A DNA stretch of 64,000 nucleotides from Parazoarcus communis (GCF_003111645.1 NZ_CP022187.1:434001-498000), one strand, 5' to 3'; shown: positions 47,672 to 57,127, numbered from the stretch's first letter. The notes: generated by a model from the sequence alone, not told the origin. Numbers and translations: made by a program.

Positions 47672-49443
47672 ACTCCATGGGCTCCGCGAACAAAGTGCTG
47701 AGTCGTTTCATCGCCAGCACAAGCAGAAGCCAGACCGCTCAGCAGGTCTGCCGCCCGCTTCCTACAGGCTGGCGTCGTAGCAATGGCTTCGGCAAGACTT
47801 TCATAGGCGATGATGTCCATCTTCTTCGTCTTCAGGTACGCCACTACCGCCGCACTCGAAGCAGGAGGCTGCGGAGATATATCAGCCAGCTTTTCTACCA
47901 CTGTCGGCTCGTCCGCACTGAGAATCCACCCGATGGCATCCTCAATCATTGCGCCGTCGTGCCAACGGATGATCGCACTTGGCGGCGCGGCGCCTTGCCT
48001 TAGTTGATCCGCATAGTCCAGTCCAGCTGCGTCGCCGTCGACCAGACAGCACACGCACTTGTGAAGCCGCCGCATCAGTTTGTGAGTTTCAATGACTTTC
48101 GCATCTTCTGTGGGAACCACGCCGACTTCGATGCCGAAGGGGCGCCTCATCGTGTCGATCCATCCTTCGGTCATCATCAAAGGCCTAAGGATGCAGCGCA
48201 GTAGTTGGAAATCGGCTCTGCCTTCTGGAACGAGGAGTGCAGGTTGCATCAATGCACTCAATACATCGATCCGGCTGTGTTGGAAGAACTTGCGTTTCCA
48301 GTTCGGAGCCGCCGCGGTGAGTGGGCTTGCCAGGAATGGCTCGGCTGAAAGAACGCCATCATGCTTCTTTAAGATCAGCACCGAGGTCGGATCTGCGATG
48401 CTGGCAACGAGCGGCGAATGGGTCGTCACGAAGGTCTGAGTGGACAGCGCTTGAACACGCTGAACCAAGCGCTGCTGTGCAGAAGGTGGGAGATGGACTT
48501 CCGGCTCCTCCAGAGCCATCAAAAACTCACCACCGCTTGCAGCGCGGGCGCGACCGAGTTCGAGCAGCAGTAGTAGGCCTTGCATGGACACCAGGCCGCT
48601 GCCCTGTCTCGCCGCGGGAATACTGAAGCCATCGGTTCCAGCAAAGTGAGCTGAAACTGCCTCCATCACAGACCGGCTGTCGGTGCTGGTGAGCCGCAAC
48701 TGGACTTTCGGAGCATTCGGAAATGAAAGCGCAAGCTCGTTGTTCAGATTCTGGATCAGCGGTTGAATACCGGGATCAGCGTCGATTGGCTGAGCTGGCG
48801 CCCGCAGACGATCTCGTTCAGCGAGCAGTGCATCCGCAGGTTGAGCAGCTGCCGCCAACACGGTGCGCTTGAAGAGCTCGTTCCCCCATGAAAAGACTTT
48901 GTCCCAGGTCCGGCTCGCACGCACGAGATAGAAGCTCAGCTCCTGTATGAGCTTGCCTGGGACGGAGGCCGGTGCCTCATCTGCGAAAGGATCGATGGGT
49001 TCATCGTGGTCATAAAAGTAGCGCACGGTCTCCACTGCCAAGCTGTCCTGATCGAAGCGCGCTTGAACGCCGAGCTGACAGCACAGCTTCCACGCAGGGT
49101 TCTTGCGCGCGGGATGCACATGGCCTGTCACCTCGTCAAGCCATTTGACAACCGCCCTCTCATCACGAAACCACTGGCTACTCTGCTCTGGGTCGTCACC
49201 GGGAAAATCGGTGACCGTTGCTACGACTTTGATCCTATCGGCAGCCTGTGGGTTGGACCCGAAGAAGTCATGCTCGGTCAGTTCGCGAACAAGGCGATCT
49301 CTGCCAAGCACGAGAGTCAAAGCTTCGATCAGGGTAGTCTTGCCGGTGTTGTTGTCTCCGACAAGAACGGGATGTCTGCCGAACTGCACAAAGCCACTTC
49401 TTACGCCCCGAAAGTTCTCGATTCTCAAGTTGGCTATTCGCAT
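47653..49443 (-). CDS. gajA: OLD-family ATPase-TOPRIM nuclease, Gabija GajA-like
   Basis: A 596-residue protein with an ABC/SMC-like ATPase half (Walker A GDNNTGKTT at 29-37, signature GSGLVSMQGL, Walker B FLMALEEPEVH, then THSPLV) and a C-terminal TOPRIM nuclease half (LLVPEGRAD with Glu, and VDGDAAG with Asp). This is the architecture of class 2 OLD nucleases, which pair with UvrD-like helicases as Gabija. Start after AAGGAAGAG. An inverted repeat (GTGGGT/ACCCAC) stands in its leader. Confidence 0.88.
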   Translation of the reverse strand: MRIANLRIENFRGVRSGFVQFGRHPVLVGDNNTGKTTLIEALTLVLGRDRLVRELTEHDFFGSNPQAADRIKVVATVTDFPGDDPEQSSQWFRDERAVVKWLDEVTGHVHPARKNPAWKLCCQLGVQARFDQDSLAVETVRYFYDHDEPIDPFADEAPASVPGKLIQELSFYLVRASRTWDKVFSWGNELFKRTVLAAAAQPADALLAERDRLRAPAQPIDADPGIQPLIQNLNNELALSFPNAPKVQLRLTSTDSRSVMEAVSAHFAGTDGFSIPAARQGSGLVSMQGLLLLLELGRARAASGGEFLMALEEPEVHLPPSAQQRLVQRVQALSTQTFVTTHSPLVASIADPTSVLILKKHDGVLSAEPFLASPLTAAAPNWKRKFFQHSRIDVLSALMQPALLVPEGRADFQLLRCILRPLMMTEGWIDTMRRPFGIEVGVVPTEDAKVIETHKLMRRLHKCVCCLVDGDAAGLDYADQLRQGAAPPSAIIRWHDGAMIEDAIGWILSADEPTVVEKLADISPQPPASSAAVVAYLKTKKMDIIAYESLAEAIATTPACRKRAADLLSGLASACAGDETTQHFVRGAHGVWVFQP

Positions 49444-49459
49444 TCTTCTCTTCCTTTTT

Positions 49460-49477
49460 GTGGGTGTTCAGACCCAC
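49460..49477. promoter_or_regulatory. Inverted repeat in the gajA leader
   Basis: GTGGGT-N6-ACCCAC, ending 16 bp before the gajA start, next to the ribosome site. It may be an operator or a small mRNA hairpin. Confidence 0.4.
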
Positions 49478-49875
49478 GGACTCAGTCTTCCAAGTGCCTT
49501 TACTCGCTAGGAGACTTCCAGCGCCGATGGCCTCCGTGACGCTCAGTCAGGAGACCAGGGCGGGTATGGGCAAAGCCCTTCTCGCCACTGCGATTACGGA
49601 CGGAGTCGAACCTGCCCGCAGCCTCAATCGTGCTGACCAATGGGGACTGGGGTTTCGATTTCAGGCAATGCGCGCCGCAAGCCTCCATCGCCGCCAACTG
49701 ACGGTTGCGGCGCCAGAAAGCAGCCGTCGACCAATGGCGGCTACTGGCCGATAATACGCGTTGAGCATCATCCCCGATAGCTGCTGGCCGCCATGAGTTC
49801 CGGAATCAGGCTCCGATTAACACCAGGGAGCGATCATGGATCAGTGAACATTCGGAAGCTTGGAACAAGGGGACG
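49478..49875. other. Gap between gajA and the integrase relic
   Basis: About 400 bp with several inverted short repeats but no supported gene; probably contains the gajA promoter and decayed element DNA. Confidence 0.5.
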
Positions 49876-50015
49876 TTGGTTGGGCAGAAGGCGTCACTCA
49901 CGCCCAAAGACATCTGGGCCATCGGCATCCACCTGAAGAACGCTCACGCGGTGCGCGACTTTGGCCATGTTCAACCTCGCGATCGACAGCAAGCTTCGAG
50001 GCTGACCGCAACGGC
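49876..50015 (+). pseudogene. Decayed integrase fragment
   Basis: Encodes SLTPKDIWAIGIHLKNAHAVRD in one frame, then MFNLAIDSKLRG in another, matching as I recall the N-terminal part of a widespread short integrase family (LKPKHVWAIRxRLQ...RDLALFNLAIDSKLRGCDL). An extra T in GACTTTGGCC appears to cause the frameshift and a stop follows at GGC-TGA. Only a relic of a gene that is normally about 200 residues. Confidence 0.65.
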
Positions 50016-50102
50016 AGACACCGTCAATGGACCAATCGCCGAAGCCCGTTGCTGGGAAAATCTGGGCAAAGACCTATTTGTCGATATAAACGAGGGACAA
50101 CG

Positions 50103-51638
50103 GTGACGAAAAAGAACACAAGTCAGCCCGACAAACCAGAAGACATCGCAGAGGATTTCTTCGACAAGGAGACTGACCCGGCGCCTAAAGGTGGGCTCGG
50201 CGATGGCCTCGAGCTTAGCGCCAAACCCGACTCCGACGCCGAGGCGATGCTGGTGTCACTAAATCAGTGCATCTATGGCGGCGAAGACTGCGTCGAGATC
50301 TATGCACATGGCGAGGCCTATCCCAAAGACGGGACGGAGAAGACCCGGAAAACGGTGCTTCTCGCACGTGTGACCGAGCGCGCGCTCACCATGTTCCCGC
50401 TGGTTTCGGCCTCGTATCGGCCCACGTTCCTGACCCCGAAGTATGACGAGTTGACCACGATCACCGTGCTAGCCGAAGAGGGTGAGCCCTGGTGGCTGCC
50501 TGAGGACATCATGGACTTCGACGCCATGCTCGAAAGCCTGCCCACTGGCTTTGGTCGCCACGCCAAATACGGGCTGGGCTTTAAGTGGGAGTACCGACTG
50601 ATCCCACTCGCAATCCTCGAAATGCACGGCATCACCGAGCTAGTGATCGAGCCGGGCAATGGCGCGTCAGCAGAGCTGCCCAAGTTCAAGCTGGGCATCG
50701 ACCGGTTCTCGGCGATCAAACGATCCATCGACTCGATCACCACGCGCTCACGAGCGCGGTCGCTGCGCGAACGCCAGTTGCTTGCCTTTAATGAGTTGCT
50801 GCACGTTGCCGATCCAGCCCAGTTCGAGCGGCGTTTCCCCAAGGTGGCGCCCGGCGAAATCTATGAGTTGGTCAAGCTAGGCGGGCGCGCGCAGAACCGC
50901 AGCCCCGGCGACCGCCTCGCGGCGGCCACGGTCATCCGCGATGACGCAGCCAAGATTGCCGCGGATCAGCCGTCGCAATTGCTGGAGCTCAAGGCAGTCA
51001 TTGAGCAGGTTACGTTGAAGGAACTGATCGCCAAGATCGAAGACATGCTCAGCAAGAACCTGCCCGAGCCGAAGTGGCAAGCATTCTTCAAGGCCAACCC
51101 CTTCGTCCTGGGGCTAGCATTCCCCCATCCGGTGATCATGATTCAAGACCAGGCGCACGTCGGCGGCACGATGCTGCGTGGCGCTGGCGAGAGCATCGTG
51201 GATTTCTTGTTCGCACAGAGGTTTACCGGCAGCCTCGCCCTCATTGAGATCAAGCGCCCTGCGACCAAGCTAATTGAGACCAAGACATTCCGAGGCGACC
51301 TGCATGCGCCACACAAGGACTTGACCAGCACGATGGCGCAAGTGCTCGACCAACGCTTCCAGCTCTTGAACAACTTCGCAGCTAAGTCCCATGACCCCGG
51401 GCTCAAAGACACGCACGTTTCAGCGGTCCACTGCATCGTGATTGCCGGCACAGCGCCGACCGCGATCCAAGAAAAGCGCTCGCTGGACCTGTTCCGCCAC
51501 TCCTCAAGGGACGTGGTTGTAGTCACGTTCGACGAACTACTGGACAAGCTGCGCGAGATTTTGCGCCTGATGACCGCGGGGGTGCCTGGACCTGCGCCGA
51601 CTCCCGCCCCACCGGCAGATAACAATGACCTCTTTTGA
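50103..51638 (+). CDS. sduA: Shedu-like anti-phage nuclease (SduA)
   Basis: A 511-residue protein with a C-terminal DUF4263 (Shedu) nuclease domain, about residues 320-480: WQAFFKANPFVLG, then VDFLFAQRF and ALIEIKRPAT, giving the Asp and Glu-x-Lys of a PD-(D/E)xK fold. The first 300 residues are an unfamiliar domain, with IYGGEDCVEIYAHGEA near residue 58. The GTG start has GAGG 7 nt upstream; an open frame up to 49860 runs through the relic and is not supported. Shedu acts as a single-gene phage defence. Confidence 0.83.
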   Translation: MTKKNTSQPDKPEDIAEDFFDKETDPAPKGGLGDGLELSAKPDSDAEAMLVSLNQCIYGGEDCVEIYAHGEAYPKDGTEKTRKTVLLARVTERALTMFPLVSASYRPTFLTPKYDELTTITVLAEEGEPWWLPEDIMDFDAMLESLPTGFGRHAKYGLGFKWEYRLIPLAILEMHGITELVIEPGNGASAELPKFKLGIDRFSAIKRSIDSITTRSRARSLRERQLLAFNELLHVADPAQFERRFPKVAPGEIYELVKLGGRAQNRSPGDRLAAATVIRDDAAKIAADQPSQLLELKAVIEQVTLKELIAKIEDMLSKNLPEPKWQAFFKANPFVLGLAFPHPVIMIQDQAHVGGTMLRGAGESIVDFLFAQRFTGSLALIEIKRPATKLIETKTFRGDLHAPHKDLTSTMAQVLDQRFQLLNNFAAKSHDPGLKDTHVSAVHCIVIAGTAPTAIQEKRSLDLFRHSSRDVVVVTFDELLDKLREILRLMTAGVPGPAPTPAPPADNNDLF

Positions 51639-52134
51639 CGCCGATTCGACAGGTCGGCAAGCCCCCCCGATGACGAGCCAAAGCGCGTATCACCAAATCA
51701 CAACGGGAGTTGGCTTTCACCGATGTTTGAAATGAGAAGCTGCTGCTTGGTAGTGCCAGCTATTGAATGTCCGGTAACTGGTGCAGTTCAGCCCGATTCC
51801 GCGCCTTAGGCCAAGGGCCGCTCCGGCCGATCAGCAGACCTTGGGCTGCGTACGAGGTCCCATTTGCATCAGTCCTCGTACCGTTCATAGGGCTTATATG
51901 CGGCGGTTGGCAACAACCTTTTCATCCCGTTCTGGGACCACAATGAAACAAATATGTGTTTGCCAATGTGAGTGTTTGTTGAGATGCTTTTCTAATGATT
52001 TCAGTACCTTGTTTGAAGCTCTTTGCAAACACGCCGGCTTGTGATCAAGACGCTACCGGTTGGTAGCCCCTCGGGCTGTAACTAGGATGTGTCTACGAGA
52101 TACTGCAGCGATGAAACTTACGAGGAGGCGTGCC
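51639..52134. other. Gap after the Shedu gene
   Basis: 496 bp without a supported gene. Contains a short stretch that resembles intergenic relics but I cannot assign it; no att copy of the tRNA end was seen. Confidence 0.55.
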
Positions 52135-52368
52135 ATGGACTGTGAGACGCTGCCTGATTTCTCAAGGCTATCGGAGGACGAACGTGCGTCGTATATCGAC
52201 GAACTTGCGCACGATGTATGGTCTGACTCGGACGCTGCGGTGCAGTATCTGACGACGCCATCGAAACACTTTGGGGGAGTGTCGCCGGTAGATATTTCAA
52301 GATCGTCAGACGGTGCGAGCAAGGTATGTATTCAGCTGTTCAGGCTCTATTACGGTATTTTTCAGTGA
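52135..52368 (+). CDS. Orphan MbcA/ParS/Xre-type antitoxin-like protein
   Basis: A 77-residue protein with a strong GAGGAGG ribosome site. The C-terminal half (AVQYLTTPSKHFGGVSPVDISRSSDGASKVCIQLFRLYYGIF) resembles the toxin-binding domain (formerly DUF2384) of antitoxins that partner RES-domain toxins: xWLxTPN-x-LxGxxPxD. It lacks an Xre HTH and no RES toxin gene is adjacent, so it is either an orphan or a remnant of such a system. Confidence 0.6.
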   Translation: MDCETLPDFSRLSEDERASYIDELAHDVWSDSDAAVQYLTTPSKHFGGVSPVDISRSSDGASKVCIQLFRLYYGIFQ

Positions 52369-52436
52369 GTGCTGATCTGATTTGTATTTCCTGAAGCAAC
52401 GTACCTTGAGTCGAGTTCGGTAGCTCTCCTCTGGTT

Positions 52437-52823
52437 TCATGCCTCTGGCTCTCGGCAGGAGGCCACCACCTTGTTGCCGTCCAGATCGAGGATGTAGGCG
52501 GCGTATGCGTTTGGCGCGAATGGGCGTGGCCCTGGGGCGCCTGCATCGGTTGCGCCGAGCTCCATGGCACGTCGATGAAACTCTCTGATCGACGAACGGT
52601 CTGGCGCCAACAGGCCAATGGTTGTGCCGTTGCCATGGCTTGCTGTATTTCCGTCGCGTGGGTAGAGGACGATGAACTGGGGGTGCTCGTGACCCCAAGC
52701 GCAAGCCTTGCCTTCAACATGCATTAAACGCTTCATGTGCAGTGGTTCGAGTACGGCATCGTAAAACACCCTGGCACGCTCGAGGTCCGAAGTGCCAAGG
52801 GTTACATGGGTAAAAATGCTCAT
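52437..52823 (-). CDS. VOC-family (glyoxalase/bleomycin-resistance-like) protein
   Basis: A 128-residue metal-binding VOC-fold protein starting MSIFTHVTLGTSDLERARVFYDAVL; candidate metal ligands are the His near residue 5 and Glu/His in the C-terminal half. Start at 52823 has AAGGA upstream. It lies 31 bp after the acyl-CoA synthetase gene on the same strand and may be in its operon. Substrate unknown. Confidence 0.85.
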   Translation of the reverse strand: MSIFTHVTLGTSDLERARVFYDAVLEPLHMKRLMHVEGKACAWGHEHPQFIVLYPRDGNTASHGNGTTIGLLAPDRSSIREFHRRAMELGATDAGAPGPRPFAPNAYAAYILDLDGNKVVASCREPEA

Positions 52824-52854
52824 GATCGATTCCTTTGTGCGGGCGTCGTCGCAA

Positions 52855-54486
52855 CTATCGTTTGCTGACCTTGATGTCAGTCGTTTCAAGGTCCCAAGTG
52901 TTCGGGGTCTTTCCTTCGTCTCTCAATTGATACTTGAGAACGCGACCCTGCGGATTCTTGGGCATTGAGTCGCGGAACTCGATATAGCGGGGCAGGGCGT
53001 AATAGGGAACGGAATCGACGGCCCATTTGAACAGGTCTTCTGGGCTCAGAGCACAGCCTGGTTTGAGGATGGCAGTGACTTTGACGTCGTCTTCGCCTTT
53101 GTCCGATGGAACAGCGTGAACCGCGACTTCCTCTATTGAGGGATGAGCGGCGAAGGCTGCCTCCATTTCGAAGCTGGAGATATTTTCCCCACGACGCCGC
53201 AGGTAGTCCTTTTTGCGGTCGACAAAATAGAAGAAACCTTCGTCGTCGAATTTTCCGATGTCGCCCGTGTGGAACCACATGTTGCGCATCAGCTTCATCG
53301 TGTCGGCAGGACGTCCCCAATATCCCATGAACATGATATCTGGGCGCTGGGGTCTGACGACGATCTCGCCCGGCGTGTTGGCGGGTAGTTCGCGGTCGAG
53401 GTCGTCAACGATGCGCACATCGAAATCCGCAATGCGCTTGCCTGACGAGCCTGGCGCTGCATATTCGCCACCAGGCAGCGATGTGATCACGCTTGCCTCG
53501 GTGAGGCCGTAGCCGTTGCCCCCCACTTGCTTTGCGCCAAAGCGCTCACGCCAGATTCGCTTCGAGTCCTCTGTAAATGGGTTTCCTCTGACGGTGTGGA
53601 TCTGGCCGAAACAGCGTTTCATGGACTCGTTGTCGGGTGCCAGGGCGAGCAGACCACCCATACCTCCGAGGATTGACGCGATGGTGGCGCCGCTGCGCTC
53701 GACCTCCTGCCAGAAATTCGATACCGAGAATCGCTGTACGATTGCAACTCGCGCACCAACCATGATGTTCGACAGAATTCCAACGCACAGCGCGTTCATA
53801 TGGAATAGCGGAAGCGGTGTGATCGTCACATCGTTCTCTGTAGCTGGACCTGCACGCAATTGAAGGCGCGCAAGATTACACATGTAGTTGTAGCTGAGCA
53901 TGCACCCTTTGGAAGGTCCGGTTGTTCCAGACGTATAGACGATGCATGCAAGCTCCCAAGGGTTGGGCTTGGTTTCGATTGGAGTTTGGTCTGAACCGCG
54001 ATGCTCATCCAGCGGTGCCATCTGAATTGAGCAGGGCGGAAGCTCGGTTGCGACGCCTCGGTACAGGATTAGACGCACATCTGACAGCCCGTCTGCCACC
54101 TGTGCAATCCGCTCAAGATAGGCCGCTTCGCAAATGACGATGGCAGCTTTGGAATCGGCGATCTGGTGGCGCAGGAACTCGCCTCGAAGAGCCGTGTTGA
54201 CTGGCACGCTTACGGCACACAGTTTGTTGATCGACAACCAGCTGGTAACCGCGTCGATGTTGTTGTCGAGCATGCTCAGCACTGTATCGCCAGACTTGAC
54301 GCCGAGCGTTGCGAGCGAGTTTGCAAAACACGTAGAAAGCTGATCTAGCTCGCCGTAGGTGAATAGCTCGCCACCGAAATCGAGCAGAACCCGGTCAGAG
54401 TGTGCGGCGACTGCGCGATCCAGCGCAGCAATTACCGTATCTTGCTGACCAACCGACCATGATTCCGGATTACCCATGCCTGCCAT
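52855..54486 (-). CDS. Acyl-CoA synthetase (AMP-forming)
   Basis: A 543-residue ATP-dependent CoA ligase of the ANL superfamily, closest in feel to the CaiC/long-chain group. Motifs: YTSGTTGPSKG for AMP binding, YGLTEASV, and the C-terminal hinge and lysine region (GRVLKYQLRDEGK with the catalytic Lys). ATG at 54486 follows AGGAG; an upstream frame to 54585 is not supported. It probably activates the carboxylic-acid substrate of this cluster; which one is unknown. Confidence 0.9.
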   Translation of the reverse strand: MAGMGNPESWSVGQQDTVIAALDRAVAAHSDRVLLDFGGELFTYGELDQLSTCFANSLATLGVKSGDTVLSMLDNNIDAVTSWLSINKLCAVSVPVNTALRGEFLRHQIADSKAAIVICEAAYLERIAQVADGLSDVRLILYRGVATELPPCSIQMAPLDEHRGSDQTPIETKPNPWELACIVYTSGTTGPSKGCMLSYNYMCNLARLQLRAGPATENDVTITPLPLFHMNALCVGILSNIMVGARVAIVQRFSVSNFWQEVERSGATIASILGGMGGLLALAPDNESMKRCFGQIHTVRGNPFTEDSKRIWRERFGAKQVGGNGYGLTEASVITSLPGGEYAAPGSSGKRIADFDVRIVDDLDRELPANTPGEIVVRPQRPDIMFMGYWGRPADTMKLMRNMWFHTGDIGKFDDEGFFYFVDRKKDYLRRRGENISSFEMEAAFAAHPSIEEVAVHAVPSDKGEDDVKVTAILKPGCALSPEDLFKWAVDSVPYYALPRYIEFRDSMPKNPQGRVLKYQLRDEGKTPNTWDLETTDIKVSKR

Positions 54487-54679
54487 GCTCTCGTCTCCTG
54501 TGCCCAAGGGATGCCCTACCGGGCTTTGCGTGCCGTTAGAATGATTTTGGATGCAAAACATAAACATAAAACGTAAAACTGTCAAACAAACAACGGAAAG
54601 ACTTCGGTCGCCTGGGCGAAGTGATGCCTCGCTTTCGCGAGAAGGCTACAATCCGGCTATGAAAAAGGGAGACGTAGCA

Positions 54680-55366
54680 ATGGAGGATGTGAGCGCGATG
54701 CCTGAGGGTGACGTAGCGCCGAAGAGCGCGCGCACGAGAAAGGCCTCTGGCGCGGACGCGGGGACTGGCAAGGTGCGGGCGGTACGCCGGAATCGGCGAT
54801 CCGACAGCACCATTCAAACAATTCTTGCTGCTGCAGAAGAAGTGATTCTGCAGTCAGGGGCGGATCGAATCTCCATACTCGACGTCTGTGTCCAAGCGGG
54901 GATTTCCCGCGGTACGTTCTACCGCTATTTTTCCTCACAAGAAGACTTGCTTGATGCTTTTTCGCGCCACAAGCGCGACCGCTTTCATAAGGCCCTTGGT
55001 GAGGCGCTTGAGCCCTACGTCGACCCCGATGAGCGCTTTGAGGCGGTAGTCCGCTTTATCGATGACTACCTCGAGAACAGCCGCTCAAGGCGCCTGCTGA
55101 TTGTTGCACCTGAGTATGCGATGCGCTGGTTTCAGCGCATCTTCCATGACTCGGTTGTCCGTTTCCAGGATGCGCTAAGTCTCGTATTTGATGCTTGGGA
55201 GACCCGGGCAGGAATCGTTCTTGATCGTGAGCTTGTTTGCGAACTCCTTGTTCGCTACATCCTCAGTGAGCAACTTGTTCCCGCTGGTCCCGAGCGGAAA
55301 AATCTGCCACGTCGTCTTGAGCGGCTTGCCTCCATGTTGATGTCGGGGCGTATTGCACGACGCTGA
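54680..55366 (+). CDS. TetR-family regulator
   Basis: A 228-residue TetR regulator: a basic N-terminal tail, HTH (ISILDVCVQAGISRGTFYRYFSSQEDLL, about residues 65-92) and an alpha-helical ligand domain. The start at 54680 follows GGGAG; earlier ATG codons have no site. Divergent to the acyl-CoA synthetase; the 190 bp between carry a short palindrome TTTTG-GATG-CAAAA at 54545-54558 that might be its operator. Confidence 0.9.
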   Translation: MEDVSAMPEGDVAPKSARTRKASGADAGTGKVRAVRRNRRSDSTIQTILAAAEEVILQSGADRISILDVCVQAGISRGTFYRYFSSQEDLLDAFSRHKRDRFHKALGEALEPYVDPDERFEAVVRFIDDYLENSRSRRLLIVAPEYAMRWFQRIFHDSVVRFQDALSLVFDAWETRAGIVLDRELVCELLVRYILSEQLVPAGPERKNLPRRLERLASMLMSGRIARR

Positions 55367-55385
55367 CGTCTGTCTGAAGGGCGCT

Positions 55386-55400
55386 TTGACTTGACGTCAA
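55386..55400. promoter_or_regulatory. TTGAC-N5-GTCAA palindrome before the FAD oxidoreductase gene
   Basis: TTGACTTGACGTCAA, followed by AAC, 105 bp before the FAD oxidoreductase start. The same half-sites, spacing and following AAC recur at 57866-57880. Confidence 0.65.
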
Positions 55401-55505
55401 ACCGAACTTCTTTGTCCCTTCCGCTGGCGTGCTTCAATCTTTATTGCATGTTCAATCGAACACTGCCATCAAAGAAGAAGATCCGGCCCCCCGGAAGGAG
55501 ACTGC

Positions 55506-57086
55506 ATGAATACGTCCAACCAGTACGACGTGGCAATTGTCGGTGGTGGTCACAATGGCTTGTCTGCCGCCTGTTATTTGGCTGAGGCAGGCAAGCGCGT
55601 GATCGTCATAGAGGCCCGAGACAAAGTCGGAGGGATGGCCTCCAGTGGTTACCTCATTCCCGAGGCGCCGCAACACCTGATTCATCCATGCGCACTCGAC
55701 CTGATGTCGTTGCGTGTTCATCCAATGATGCCTCAGGAGTTGCAGCTTGAGCGGCATGGATTTCGTCAGGTCGAGATGTCGCCGGGTTACGTCTACGCGC
55801 ATCCAGACGGCAGTTCTCTGATTTTCTGGCGAGACCCGGCGCAGACCGCAAATGAGATCGCACGCTATTCGGCGCACGATGCCGAGGAATTTCTGTCATT
55901 AATGACACTGGTCAATGCTTTTGTCGACATGGCCGTGCCCATGATGCGTGTTGATCCGATGCAGCGGAATTTCAGAGCAAAGTGGCAGGCTCTTAAGGCC
56001 GTGCTACGAAATCGTCATCTCAAGCCTGAGATCATGGCGCTGGTTGGTAGTCCGGCTTACACCTCGATCATGGAGCGCTTTGAGCATCCCGTCGTGCAAT
56101 CGGCATTGTGCTGTTTGCTTGGCGCGGCGGGGCCGATCGCCAACGAGGCGACTGGGATTTACTTCGCTTTGCTCGGATTCATTCATCGCTTCGGTCTTGG
56201 ACGCGCTGTGGGCGGCATGCAGACGCTGTCGAATGCGCTGGGTGCGCGGTTGGCCGAGCTTGGTGGTGAGATCATACTTTCTGCACCAGTCGCTGAAATC
56301 GTCGCGGAAGGTGGCAAGGCGACCGGTGTCCGGCTGAAGGACGGGCGCCTCATTAAGGCCCGTGCCGTGGTTGCGTCGATTCATCCCAAGATGGCGCTGG
56401 AGATGGTTACTCCGGGAGCGCTCGACCGTCGCACGTTGACGCGGGTTGCGCTGGCCCCGTCGAACGCGCATGGTGCATCCCCGCTAAAGGTCGATGTCGC
56501 GCTCAACGGACTGGTTAGCTATCAACGTCTCGAAGCAAAACGGAACGATGGGATCAGCTTGCGCAAGTGCGTGATTCTGATCGGTACCTCGGAAGGCGTG
56601 CTGGACAACTTCCGCTGCGCGGCTCGCGGAGAGGTCTCGAATCAGCCGTACATGTGGGTTACGGCCCCCACTGCCGTTGATCCGACACAGGCACCGCAAG
56701 GACAGGATGTCGCCTACCTCTACCCCGTCGCCATGCCGGTCGAGCCGCGTGAGGGCTGGGAGGTTCTTCGCGACACGGTTGCGCAGCAGGTGGTGGATCA
56801 GGCTGCCAACTACATGGAAGGCCTTAAGGAGTTCGAAATCGCCCGACGCATCGAAGCCGCACCGGATTTGGCCGCAAGGCTAAATGTACATCGTGGTTGT
56901 GTCGTGCATATCGACACCAGTACGACCCGGTCTTCATCAATGCGCCCTGCTGCGGGTCTTGGTGGCGACACCTTGCCCATCGCAGGTTTGTTTCTCGGCG
57001 GCGCGGGTATTCATCCTGGTGGCGGGGTCAACGGATTGCCCGGCCGTATTGCCGCTGGTCGTGTGAAGCGGTTCCTGGCTGCTTGA
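55506..57086 (+). CDS. FAD-dependent oxidoreductase of the phytoene-desaturase-like group
   Basis: A 526-residue flavoprotein. The N-terminal Rossmann site VGGGHNGLSAAC (residues 13-24) followed by VIEARDKVGGMASS and the C-terminal GAGIHPGGGVNGLPG match the crtI/PYROXD2-type amine oxidase and desaturase superfamily. GAAGGAG lies before the ATG. Located alone between two regulators, it carries an operator-like palindrome upstream. Likely dehydrogenates a hydrophobic substrate; which is unknown. Confidence 0.88.
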   Translation: MNTSNQYDVAIVGGGHNGLSAACYLAEAGKRVIVIEARDKVGGMASSGYLIPEAPQHLIHPCALDLMSLRVHPMMPQELQLERHGFRQVEMSPGYVYAHPDGSSLIFWRDPAQTANEIARYSAHDAEEFLSLMTLVNAFVDMAVPMMRVDPMQRNFRAKWQALKAVLRNRHLKPEIMALVGSPAYTSIMERFEHPVVQSALCCLLGAAGPIANEATGIYFALLGFIHRFGLGRAVGGMQTLSNALGARLAELGGEIILSAPVAEIVAEGGKATGVRLKDGRLIKARAVVASIHPKMALEMVTPGALDRRTLTRVALAPSNAHGASPLKVDVALNGLVSYQRLEAKRNDGISLRKCVILIGTSEGVLDNFRCAARGEVSNQPYMWVTAPTAVDPTQAPQGQDVAYLYPVAMPVEPREGWEVLRDTVAQQVVDQAANYMEGLKEFEIARRIEAAPDLAARLNVHRGCVVHIDTSTTRSSSMRPAAGLGGDTLPIAGLFLGGAGIHPGGGVNGLPGRIAAGRVKRFLAA

Positions 57087-57127
57087 TCCTCGGTGTGCCC
57101 GTACGGCGGAGGTGTGGCGGTTTCAGA

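Noticed and set aside
49860-50102. N-terminal extension of the Shedu gene
   Set aside because: The open frame runs through an integrase relic, is compositionally unlike a protein and has no ribosome site, whereas GTG 50103 has GAGG.
46028-52134. Right-hand att copy of the tRNA-Ser 3' end
   Set aside because: I looked for CCCACCCTCTCCGCCA-like sequence in the gaps of the island and saw none; the true right end may lie beyond the window.
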